Assembly (NCBI GenBank): GCA_023634235.1
Contig: JAMKCF010000011.1
Span: forward strand, 3,862,001-3,926,000
Origin: Pisaster brevispinus
Taxonomy: Eukaryota; Echinodermata; Asteroidea; Forcipulatida; Asteriidae
Length of the DNA stretch: 64,000 nucleotides
Direction of reading: 5' to 3'
Positions 55,976 through 64,000 of this stretch are shown piece after piece. The translations under genes were made by a program, and so were the position numbers. The stretch's first letter is position 1. Every line of letters starts with the position of its first letter. The notes beneath the pieces were generated by a model. The model had not been told where the DNA came from, searched no databases, and saw only the letters and a program-made list of their open reading frames with translations.

Positions 55976-56865
55976 AGCCCTTTTCACACGACGGAAAAAA
56001 ACGAACATTCTTTGCGAAATTTTACAATTTTTTGTAAAAAATTACAAATTGGGCTTCGTGTGAAAGGACAGTAATATTTTACATCGCCTACATTCCTTGC
56101 GAAATTTTCGCAAACCTTGCGAAATTTTGTAGTAGGTCCCGACCTCCGACAAAATCTTACGCTATCGTAATTTTTCGCAAGGAATCTAGTCAAACCTTCA
56201 TGTGAAACGATCCGTTGTTTATTGACCGACAATCCTCGCGAAAGCGGTATTAACACGCATGCGTGAGGAACCTTCGGGAGCCGACCTTTGTGTGTTTACA
56301 CACCGTTACCGGGCACTGGTCACCGTTGCGACCATTTGCCACCTCGTCCGCGATTTCCCGCCAAACATGGCCGTTTTGGGTCAAACCATCCATTTTAGAT
56401 TGGGCGGTTTCCTTCTCCATAATGTTTATCAAGGCAATCGTTTCCTCGTAGCACCAAGATTTCTTGGCCTTCTTACTCTTATCTTTGGTTGATGTCTTCG
56501 CCGGTCGTTTTTTGGAGGATATTATGGGCATAGTATTATGAATGGACTCCCCAACGTCTTCGCGAGTGTCAGCCATCTTGAAGAATGTTTACATGGTTTA
56601 TTTTTTACCACGACACACTGTGCACACGCGACATACACCAACTGTACGTCATCATTTAACTGGTACTAGCGCTGTTTAAGAACAAAAACTCTATAGTTCA
56701 GTGGTAACCAGCTAAGTCTGTACTCTCGTCTCATGGAACGTGGTCACATTTTTACTTGGTGTCGTGTGAAAGCTTGCAAAAGCGGGCAGGCGTGGGATGA
56801 CTTCAGCGCTCGTTAAATTCGTCGCGAGGAATGTTGGTTGTTTTTTTTCTCGTGTGAAAAGGGCT
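55976..56865. mobile_element. PIF/Harbinger-like DNA transposon, 890 bp, non-autonomous
   Basis: AGCCCTTTTCACACGA at 55976 and TCGTGTGAAAAGGGCT ending at 56865 are exact inverted repeats, each flanked by TAA (55973-55975 and 56866-56868), the TWA-type target duplication of PIF/Harbinger elements. Subterminal parts contain many CGAAATTTT, TTGCGAAATT and GTGTGAAA words. The interior carries a Myb/SANT-like ORF on the minus strand but no transposase. Confidence 0.75.
56250..56576 (-). CDS. Myb/SANT-like DNA-binding protein, partial
   Basis: The frame of 108 codons from the ATG at 56576 starts MADTREDVGESIHNT, has a basic stretch (SKKRPAKTSTKDKSKKAKK) and then SWCYEETIALINIMEKET, HVWREIADEVANGRNGDQC. 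The Trp, acidic-Glu-Thr and Ala-Leu-Ile spacing and the closing W-x-x-I-A match trihelix/SANT-like domains, such as the DNA-binding protein that accompanies PIF/Harbinger transposase. The third helix, normally after NGDQC, is missing. A donor-like CCCG|GTAACGG follows, so the rest may have been in a second exon now lost. Whether it is expressed is unknown. Confidence 0.55.
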   Translation of the reverse strand: MADTREDVGESIHNTMPIISSKKRPAKTSTKDKSKKAKKSWCYEETIALINIMEKETAQSKMDGLTQNGHVWREIADEVANGRNGDQCPVTVCKHTKVGSRRFLTHAC

Positions 56866-57853
56866 TAAGTGTTCAGCTGGTAAATGTGGTTGACTATCTT
56901 CACTAACATTTTCTCATTATACAAGTTTTTTGTAGTACTCTTTTTTGTGATAAAATTTCAAGGTGACTGGGTTTTTTAAAGGCTGTTTACATGTATGTTA
57001 AAGTTTCTCTTGTTGTTCCAGATGAACATGTCAGACAAATAGTTAATATTCAAAGATATTAACAGCTACAAGTATTTGTAAAGTTATCACTAAATAAAAG
57101 AACAAGAATATGATTGAAACATGACACAAGTTTTGAGGGAAAAAAATCTGTCTAGCCGCATGTGTACAAATATTCACCATTACCCCCGCAATGAAAAAGA
57201 CATGTTACTTCTGTCTGAAATCGATTGCTGACGAGTGATCAATAGACAGACAATGATAAATATGAACATGCATAATTAGAATCAGAAATATTGCCATTCC
57301 ATGTGAGTTTAATCAAGTATTTTTAGATTTGTGAATCATTTCTTTTTAGTCACTGCTGATCATCCCAAAATAGCGTCAACTACATGCTCAGCGTATTGTC
57401 TCGTTGAATCGTACAACTCGGTAACTTGAGAGTTGGTAAAATGCCAACTTATTTAGCCAATCATAGCTGGATGGTTACTTAGTGCCTGTGGCCGGTGAAG
57501 ATATTATGCTGAGTTGATCAGAGAAATTATATACATGCATTGGGGTGGGGGGGGGGGGTTCTTAGTCATTTTGATTTGAAAATGATTTAAGGAAAAGGTA
57601 GAGAGGCTGTTGGTGCAGCCGTAAATTCTTTGTCGTGCTACAGCTCACATTTTTGCTGGTAGCTTATATAAAGATCTGTTTCAATTTTGAACTATTCTTC
57701 ATCATTTGTAGCATGGTGTTGAAGGTATGAGGACATTTGTAGTAAATCTCTTCTTGGCAGAAGTGGTGACTCTGGGATGACCTAGTGATGAGATAAGTCT
57801 CAATGTTTGGACACCCAGCACCAACCTTTGTTTTTCAAAGTTGGAGAACACTG

Positions 57854-58184
57854 CAAGGGGATTCGAACCAGGTTCCACAGATATAAGAGGCAGTGAACCA
57901 ACCACTCTGCTATTCTCACCACCTGAATGTAAATGGTTGGGATGTGCATATGTCCACTACAGTTAAAAAAAGGTATTCGAACCAATTTCCACAGAGAAGA
58001 GGCAGGGAACCAACCACTATGCAGGGAACCAACTACTAGGGCATTCTTACCACCTGAACATAAACGGTTGTGATGCACATGTCCACTACAGTTTGAAAGG
58101 GGATTTGAACCAGGCTCCACAGAGAGAAGAGGCAGGGAACCAACCACTATGCTGTTCTCACCACCTGAATGTAAACAGTTGTGA
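57854..58184 (-). repeat. three tandem tRNA-like modules (~117-127 bp)
   Basis: Starts at about 57854, 57971 and 58098 share GGGGATTCGAACCAGG-type sequence, TCCACAGA, GAGGCAGGGAACCAACCACT, TTCTCACCACCTGAATGTAA and GTCCACTACAGTT. On the minus strand each has AGCAGAGTGGTTGG (box A-like) and GGTTCGAATCCCC (box B). The middle unit has an internal repeat of GCAGGGAACCAAC. SINE heads arranged in tandem is one reading. Confidence 0.7.
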
Positions 58185-58423
58185 TTTTATTCACCTGTTT
58201 TAAAAGCATGATAGAACTCAGTTTATCAAACATGTCACGTCACAGTATCAGAATATTTTATCTAAATCTTGAGATTTTCTTGTACTTTCTCTAAATTTGG
58301 AGAGAATACAATCAGCAGAAATCTGGCTAACATTACTAAGCTTCTGCTTAAGTTCTTTTAGGGTCTTCTGAGTGAAACTAGTTTAGTTAAGTATTGAGCC
58401 CAAATCCTCAATAATAATGATAC

Positions 58424-58560
58424 AGGATTTGTATAGCGCCAAAATTCTTGAAAAAAATCTCCTAGTCCCTATACAAAATATTGAATTTAGGAGAGAACCA
58501 AAATAATAAAGTACCGTTAAAAAGTTACATGTACAATTTCATATATAAAACAGGAATAGT
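58424..58560 (-). mobile_element. LINE 3' tail, minus strand
   Basis: The complement ends GGCGCTATACAAATCCTGTA then TCATTATTATTG, the same type of LINE 3' end as at 25786-26062. Upstream on that strand (to about 58560) the sequence is too diverged to read as coding. Confidence 0.5.
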
Positions 58561-59158
58561 TAAGTGCAAAGAACTCATGTAATTGAACATCTAAAGAGAC
58601 AAGAAATACAACAAAACCAGTCTTTATGCAATGCATGTGAAGAAATGCACATCACAAACCTACATTACAATTATAAGAATAGTTCGAGTAAAAAATAACA
58701 GTTAGAATAGAAATGGACAGAGAACAACCAGAACCAATCCTATGAGCTGACGGCTTTCATTACAGTCTCACTACCCAACCTTCCTAAGTTTGAAGTCCAG
58801 GCATGGCGATCCCGTCAAAGTCCAAACACTCACATGTTTAACTACAATGGATTACATGACTCTGATTGATGTGGAACAGCGTATTAGTGTTTAACCGCAA
58901 GGTTTTAAGACTTCCTAAGCCAACATCCCTTCCACGCTGGACCTTGATGAAGATTGAAATTTCTCCTCGTCCTAAATCCATCTCCAATAATTTATTTTAT
59001 TTGACGAGAAGGAAGTGTTAACACCCTTGTATTGCATCCTAAATCTCCCCCTTGGAGAGGATGTTCCTGATCCCTAGGGATATGCTTGGATATAGTCCTT
59101 GCCAAGTTTTATTATCTAAGCACTCAGATTCTTCTTTCTTTCTCTTGATAAATTAAAC

Positions 59159-59475
59159 TGATTGGTAGAACATCGGTTGTAATGTACTTTTAATACCATC
59201 AAGCAGGCGTGGGATTTCTCGGGAATCGTCCTGTTTCAGGATTTTCTTAAAATCTCCTTTCAGCGTTCTTGGAAGAAGGAAAGCAATCACACACAAAATG
59301 GGAGGAAGAACCAGTCCATTGCGTCCAAACCTGTAGTTTTGTATTTCCTGGTGATGCACGGAGTCTGTAAACCTCCTTAATTGTAACACTGAAAGATTCC
59401 GGGTCTAGAATAAAGGGGGAACCCAGGCCCACAAGCAACTCTTCAGGAATGTTCTTATTCATCAAATCTCATCCC
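59159..59475 (-). mobile_element. family F dispersed repeat (copy 1)
   Basis: GTCCAAACCTGTAGTTTTG, TGATGCACGGAGTC, TCCGGGTCTAGAATAAAGG and GGGGAACCCAGGC follow the same order at 61800-62030. Both strands have short open frames but no recognisable domain. Confidence 0.55.
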
Positions 59476-59550
59476 TGGTCAAGTGAATGCTTACTTTCTT
59501 TGTGTCAGCTATTGTACGAGTCGTTCATTCAGAGGACTGCTTATTGACCA

Positions 59551-59761
59551 TATTTTTGACCGCATGAGGGCGCTGTCATCAGGGAATGTCTTGCATCACA
59601 ATAGCAGTTTCAGCTTATTATAATTGCCTGTTTGTAGTTTTCTTGCACCAATGAAGAAATACATAAAAAATAGCAATAAAAAAGTTTTAAAAACCCTGTT
59701 TGTTTACTTGTTTTTCATCATGTGGAATTTATCCACATACGCCCTCACGTGGTCAAAAATA
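59551..59761. mobile_element. MITE with TATTTTTGACC ends
   Basis: TATTTTTGACCGCATGAGGG at 59551 faces CCCTCACGTGGTCAAAAATA ending at 59761, a 22 bp inverted repeat with two mismatches. The 211 bp element has no ORF. Confidence 0.7.
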
Positions 59762-59784
59762 CGGCGAATTCAGCTGGAGATTTT

Positions 59785-59975
59785 GAGGCATAGGTGGCAG
59801 CAGACAAACATGTACAGCGTTTGTCTCCATTGTCCACCTCATCCCATGGCCATAGTTGAGGCTAATACTGCCTGGTAGCCAAAAATGCTTTTGAGCATGG
59901 GTACCAGTTGTACGAACTTGGCCCAGATTTAAAACAATGGATTTGCCTGGTAACACGGCTGCCACATTATCATCC
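59785..59975. mobile_element. family G foldback element (diverged copy)
   Basis: AGGTGGCAGCAGACAAACA at the left and AATGGATTTGCCTGGTAAC with GGCTGCCAC at the right match the arms of the better copy at 63734-63879. Confidence 0.45.
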
Positions 59976-60365
59976 GTGTGGTCATTGTTAAGCTGATCTG
60001 TGTCCTTGTCTAGCCTTGGGGCATTTTAACAAGGGTGTATAAATGGACTTGCCACCATCACATGCACTCTTCTTAGCATATCTTGTAAGTTTTCTAAACC
60101 AATACATGTAATTCTAAACCTAAAGTACAATACAGTTTGGTTAGAAAATATTTGCCATTGTGGTACAAAAATAAATGAGAAATACTCAATCCAAAAAAGT
60201 AGCAAACAAATGTTAAACAACCCAAAACTACCTTAACAGCATAAGTTTGTGCAAAATTCAGAGAAGTCTGTCACACTTGTTCGACAAAAACTCAAATGTC
60301 GTAAAGAAAACTTAAATGTTGGTGTACAGTTGTTGTCCTGAAACCATCAACAAATTGATCATCAA

Positions 60366-60540
60366 AATGAAACCATCAAAATGAAAACTTTCAGTTTTCA
60401 AACCCATCTATCAATAACAAGACGGTTTAACAGCAAACAAACGTTCACAGAAAATGAAACCATCAAAATGAAAACTTTCAGTTTTCAAACCCATCTATCA
60501 ATAACAAGACGGCTTAACAGCAAACAAACGTTCACAGATT
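60366..60540 (+). repeat. tandem duplication, ~87 bp unit
   Basis: ATGAAACCATCAAAATGAAA through AGCAAACAAACGTTCACAGA occurs twice in a row (about 60367 and 60454) with a single visible change (GACGGTTT versus GACGGCTT). Confidence 0.9.
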
Positions 60541-60851
60541 AGTAGTGATACCGTCATCGGTTACATGTTTATAAGTCCCACATTAAAATTTGACAAATTT
60601 GTTTCTCAAAATAACTTACTTATCTTCAGCCAAAGAGTTTTCCAGACTTAAAAGAAATTGGTTGGTTGTTAGTGTGAATAACGATGCATCCTGGTCACGT
60701 TGTCAGTTGAGTTTGTGGAACTTCATCAAAAAAAAACTTAATGCGACGTCACTATGCTCTCAAAAAATAGTAGTTAAAACGGGCTTATTTATAAAGATAA
60801 ATGCAGTCAAGTAATTTCCTTGTTGTGTACATTTTGATTTTGTTCTGACAG

Positions 60852-60927
60852 GAAAACCGGCTTAGAGGCGCAGCAAGAGACGGGCGTGAAGAGGCAAGCA
60901 GTTCCTGATGGCTCATCGCCTCACAAG
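60852..60927 (+). CDS. PDZD2: PDZD2-like, exon 8 (linker)
   Basis: Acceptor TTTTGATTTTGTTCTGACAG before 60852, donor CACAAG|GTTTGT after 60927. One base completes an Arg split with exon 5 (or exon 7), then KTGLEAQQETGVKRQ and AVPDGSSPHK follow: polar, charged linker without a domain. Phase 2 in, 0 out. It fits exon 5 directly, so this exon stands whether or not the two tentative exons are real. The gene goes on beyond the window. Confidence 0.65.
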
Positions 60928-60974
60928 GTTTGTCGCTTTAATTCCATCTTATTTTAAGACGGAGTTCATCTCTC

Positions 60975-61390
60975 AACTGCAAGTTAAAACACCTGTGGAC
61001 CAATAACAATTTATGTCTAAAATGGTCTGGGCCCAATTTCAGAGAGCCACTTGAGCAGACAAAATTGCTTAACCATTTCCTGCTCAGTAGAAATGAGCAG
61101 GATACCAGTCACAAATGGTGCATGTGATATGGTACTTTGGCTGGTAACCTTATTCTGTTGAGTGTAAATTAGTTGTGCTCAGCATCTTTTTGTGCTTAAG
61201 ATGCTCTATGAAATTGGGTCCTGGTTGGCTAGTTCATCTATTTGCCATAGCAACATGTAAGTCATTACAGTCATGATGCATCCAATTCAAAATCCGCAAT
61301 TTAAAAAAAATCCTTCAAATGTTGACCCCCAAAAACCTGTTAGACTTGTGAAATGACAAGTTAATGAGTCTGGTTGGCTTACCACGGAGG
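60975..61390 (+). mobile_element. family D element split by a family A insertion
   Basis: Left part: AAAACACCTGTGGACCAATA and AAATGGTCTGG. Right part: CTGGTTGGCTAGTTCATC, ACTTGTGAAATGACAAG and GTCTGGTTGGCTTACCACG. Uninterrupted copies read GTGGTCTGGCTGGCTAG, which places the insertion at CTGG. Confidence 0.65.
61019..61222 (+). mobile_element. family A MITE inside family D
   Basis: GCCCAATTTCAGAGAGCCAC at the left and TGCTCTATGAAATTGGGTC at the right are inverted. Interior words CAGGATACCAGTCACAAATG, GTACTTTGGCTGGTAACC and TTTTTGTGCTTAAG match other copies. CTGG occurs on both sides and may be the target duplication. Confidence 0.75.
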
Positions 61391-61393
61391 AAG

Positions 61394-61688
61394 TTAACAC
61401 GTTGACTGCCGCCTACGAGTATATTCGTAGTAACGGGTGTAACGGATTCTGCCACTACGAGTATACTCGTAGAGGAGAATGAAAGGTTTTTGTATTGTTA
61501 ATTGAATACATTGGCATCACTGAGAACGCAACAAATACGCTTCTGGCAGAGGTGAGGGTTAGGGTTAGAAATGAACGTATTACAACATGTAGACACCAAA
61601 AAAGTAACTATTTGGTATGCGCGCATGCGCACCACACTTGGCGACTGGGAAGGCCCTACGAATCTATGACCGGCAGTCAACGTGTTAA
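61394..61688. mobile_element. piggyBac-type MITE, perfect ends, TTAA target
   Basis: TTAACACGTTGACTGCCG at 61394-61411 and CGGCAGTCAACGTGTTAA at 61671-61688 are exact inverted repeats including TTAA, the fixed target site of piggyBac transposons, whose ends also start CAC or CCC. The 287 bp core has CTACGAGTATATTCGTAG and the perfect palindrome CTACGAGTATACTCGTAG near the left end, a GGGTTAGGGTTAG tract near 61557 and GCGCGCATGCGC near 61620. No transposase. Confidence 0.85.
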
Positions 61689-61799
61689 GGGCTAGCTTTG
61701 TTAATAAGTGACCTTCTAAACACAGGCATGTGATCTCAGGATTTTTTTTATGATCTCAGGATTTTCTCAAAAGTTCCCCGTGCCTTCAAATTATCTTAA

Positions 61800-62030
61800 T
61801 AAAACAGTTACCATAAGGAGAAAGAAATAGTCCGCTTTGTGTCCAAACCTGTAGTTTTGTGTTTCTGATGATGCATAGAGTCACCTCCTAAGTTGTAACA
61901 TCTGGGAGGTTCTGGGTCTAGAATGAGGGGGGAACCCAGGCTAGCAAACCATTTTTCAGGAATGATCATATTCATTTTATCTCCTCCCTGTAAACAGGCC
62001 CCTTGCACACACAAGAACTGCTTGGTCATT
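61800..62030 (-). mobile_element. family F dispersed repeat (copy 2)
   Basis: GTGTCCAAACCTGTAGTTTTG, TGATGCATAGAGTCACCTCC, TCTGGGTCTAGAATGAGG and GGGGAACCCAGGCT match copy 1 at 59159-59475. Confidence 0.55.
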
Positions 62031-62225
62031 CCTAAAAAAACAGCTTACTTTAACATTGAATGTGCTGCCAACTTAAACACTTGTTTTTGGTAAGCAATGC
62101 CATGGAATATAGACCTATAGTTATCAAACTGCCAACAGGTTTGTCATGTTCCTAATATACTACATCAATAATGAGCACTGATCATACAAGTGGGGCACAG
62201 GCGTGGGGGTTGGGGGGGGGGGGGT

Positions 62226-62657
62226 AGTTTTTCTGAAATTGTTTTCGGTATTTGTACACTGCAGACAAATTGAGAACCAAAAGACTAGCATGCACCACAT
62301 TCAAAGCCAGTATAGAGTGACTGTCAATGGCAATGATATTCTAGTTGTGGACTGAGTTTTGTGTTTGACTAGCGGCCTTGTTCTAAGTTGAGTCTGGTTG
62401 GCTTACCACGGAGGAAGTTAGCACGTTGACTGCCGCCTACGAGTATATTCGTAGTAACGGGTGTAACGGATTCTGCCACTACGAGTATACTCGTAGTTTT
62501 TTCTGAAATTGTTTTCGGTATTTGTACACTGCAGACAAATTGAGAACCAAAAGACTAGCATGCACCACATTCAAAGCCAGCATAGAGTGACTGTCAACAG
62601 CAATGATATTCTAGTTGTGGACTGAGTTTTGTGTTTGACTAGCGGCCTTGTTCTCAG
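62226..62657 (+). repeat. 160 bp duplication with an inserted copied segment
   Basis: TTTTTCTGAAATTGTTTTCG through CGGCCTTGTTCTAAGTTGA (62226-62388) is repeated at about 62497-62657 with a few changes. Between the two lies 62389-62496, a copy of 61370-61473: host flank (TCTGGTTGGCTTACCACGG) plus the left third of the piggyBac MITE up to CTCGTAG. Confidence 0.9.
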
Positions 62658-63384
62658 TTGACTTAGACTCAGGTGAGTTTAGAACCACCAACCGGTGTAG
62701 AGGAAGACCCAGCTGCTCCTGGTACATTGAGTCACTACTGCAATGCGGATTATTGTTCTGGATTACTTAATGATTGGAGTCAAGTTGCTTGACTGGCGTT
62801 GCCTTGAAGTTCAGCCACAGCTGGGTGAAGGAGAATCAATGAGACTGATTTAACTTGACTGGATATTAGTTTATCCTCACACAATCTTCATGCAACCTCA
62901 AATGAGGGATTAAGATTGGGTTTATGTGGAAGTGTGTGGGGTTGATCCAGTAAATGGATCAACCAGTTTGTTACAAAGATGCTGTTGTGAACAACATAAA
63001 ATTCTTAAGGTTTTTAGTGTCTACCAAGTAACCTTGTTTCCCTCTTTTCCTATGTTTTCTTTTTTTAGCAATCACTTTCAGTAGTCCTTTAGCCTTATGA
63101 TTGGCAATTTCCATAAAAACAAAACAATTAAAGAGTCTTTGCATTTTTCTTTTAACATTTTTTCTTTTAACGTTTGTATGGGATTTGAAGTTGAAGCCAA
63201 ATGAACAATTAGTGTAGGTAGACATTTTCAATGGAAGGAGTCAACTAGCAACCCAGACCCAATTTCGACAGCATTTAGAGACAGTTGTTAGAGACGTTCA
63301 ACACAAATCACAAGTTTTAAGAAAATTAATGAAATAGTATCTATGAAAAGCAGAACTTGTTGACTGCAATAGTTGGAATGATCA

Positions 63385-63680
63385 GGGCTTCTTATGGTAG
63401 AGTGCTCTTCTCTAGCACACCGGACTCAAGTTCTGGTGGCAAAGTCATCAGGGTGTGGGTTCGAATCCTGATCGTGACACTGGTGTTCTGGAGCAAGACA
63501 CTTAACTATAATTGCTTCTCTTCACCCAGGGGTAAATAGGTACCTGTGAGGGCAGAGAATGTTCTTGTGATTGATTTAGCTTGGTGTTCTACATACTTGG
63601 CAGCACAGGCTGTATACTCCCAGAGAGCTGAGATGGTTTAAGGGATGAAATAAATGGACCAGTGATCGGTGAATTGATGT
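63385..63680 (+). mobile_element. complete tRNA-derived SINE, ~295 bp
   Basis: Head: TCTTATGGTAGAGTGCTC (box A region) and GTGGGTTCGAATCCTGATC (box B). Central part: GGAGCAAGACACTTAACT and ATTGCTTCTCTTCACCC, the kind of core shared by many invertebrate and fish SINEs. Body: GGTAAATAGGTACCTG, GTTCTTGTGATTGATTTAGC, CAGGCTGTATACTCCCA, ending GGATGAAATAAATGG. The 3' two-thirds recur at 26481-26632. Confidence 0.8.
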
Positions 63681-63733
63681 ATACCGTCACATTATAAATG
63701 TAAAAAATTAATTAACATTCTTAGTTCCAGAGC

Positions 63734-63879
63734 AATGGGGGACTTTTTGAATGCCAGGTGGCAGCAGACTTACCAGGTAAATCCATTGTTCTCGGTAATG
63801 TGCGCAGGCTCAGAACTATGTAAACAATAGAAATTTACCTGGTAAGTCTGCTGCCACCTAGCATTCCAAAGTCTCCCAT
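63734..63879. mobile_element. family G foldback element
   Basis: GCCAGGTGGCAGCAGACTTA and CCAGGTAAAT at the left are mirrored by ATTTACCTGG and TAAGTCTGCTGCCACCTAGC at the right. Arms are about 47 bp with a few mismatches around a ~50 bp loop. A weaker copy is at 59785-59975. Confidence 0.8.
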
Positions 63880-64000
63880 TCTCGCAAGAAATCATCCCCC
63901 ACATTGTGTAGAGAAAATACAATGTGGCAGGACCTTTAACATGACCCATTTTCCAAAACCACAGCTCAGAAGGAAATATTTTCACGGTGCCGTAAGTATC

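Larger units (their letters stand above)
50206..60851 (+). other. second part of the long linker intron (50.2-60.9 kb)
   Basis: Holds family A, C and G elements, a SINE, the PIF/Harbinger-like element, tRNA-like tandem modules, a reversed LINE tail and a tandem duplication, listed separately. The 129-codon frame at 52951-53340 matches no family I know. At 50.8-52.2 kb I see nothing beyond AT-rich DNA and a C-run near 51755. Confidence 0.65.
12887..60927 (+). other. PDZD2: PDZD2-like gene, partial (continues to the right)
   Basis: The gene encodes a multi-PDZ scaffold protein; PDZ domains bind short C-terminal peptides of membrane and junction proteins. Assignment to PDZD2 rests on three points. 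The N-terminus MPISEENAA and the helical stretch after it resemble the MPI-starting N-terminus of vertebrate PDZD2. PDZ1 begins near residue 74 and PDZ2 near 373, close to vertebrate spacing. PDZ2 has the same type of LGIQIAGG loop and GDE-LMINGHSL signature. Firm exons are 12887-13389, 27877-28489, 30155-30291, 32703-32835, 39095-39312 and 60852-60927; 50126-50205 and 54923-54992 are tentative. Vertebrate PDZD2 has six PDZ domains, so PDZ3-6 are expected beyond 64000. Introns reach 14 kb and more. Confidence 0.8.
60928..64000 (+). other. next intron of the PDZD2-like gene (incomplete)
   Basis: No further exon that I can support. It is packed with mobile-element remains: family D split by A, a piggyBac-type MITE, family F, a duplicated 160 bp segment, a complete SINE and a foldback element. 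The stretch 62.7-63.35 kb shows nothing beyond AT-rich DNA. Confidence 0.65.

Overview
The window is eukaryotic and animal. It holds one recognisable protein-coding gene, split into small exons with long introns, in a background crowded with short transposon remnants, tRNA-derived SINEs and tandem repeats. The gene is an orthologue of PDZD2, a multi-PDZ scaffold protein of bilaterians. The dense short inverted-repeat elements, the DIRS-type retroelement, the CR1/L2-like LINE tails and frequent TACATGTA-type words suggest a marine invertebrate deuterostome. An echinoderm such as a starfish is my best guess, but this is inference.

Layout. Positions 1-573 hold about 2.7 copies of a ~211 bp tandem repeat that cuts off a minus-strand DIRS-like retroelement (574-1833). 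That element keeps the start of its reverse transcriptase and part of its tyrosine recombinase. Next come AT-rich DNA with a 25 nt motif used three times, a 35 bp minisatellite (2478-2680) and a 5.4 kb array of a 16 bp GC-rich unit (2783-8165). Two minus-strand tRNA-like modules, a 40 bp minisatellite (8496-8857) and a second array of a related 16 bp unit (8892-8997) follow. From 9000 to 12800 there is no gene I can support, only CpG-richer patches and possible 5' untranslated exons.

The PDZD2-like gene runs on the plus strand from an ATG at 12887 past the right edge. Firm exons are 12887-13389 (N-terminal helical region and first half of PDZ1), 27877-28489 (end of PDZ1 and linker), 30155-30291 and 32703-32835 (PDZ2), 39095-39312 (His/Ser-rich linker) and 60852-60927. 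A weaker pair of small exons, 50126-50205 and 54923-54992, fits the reading frame only if both are used together. All firm junctions have consensus splice sites and matching phases. The window would encode the first 610 residues or so; the later PDZ domains should lie to the right.

The introns carry at least seven recurrent families of short non-autonomous elements (called A-G in the entries), several SINEs, an 890 bp PIF/Harbinger-like element with a Myb/SANT-like ORF, a piggyBac-type MITE with perfect ends, foldback palindromes, and a local rearrangement at 62.2-62.7 kb that looks like template switching. Nested insertions give an order of ages: D before A before E.

All the very long open frames over 2.7-8.4 kb are artefacts of the stop-free 16 bp repeat and are not genes.
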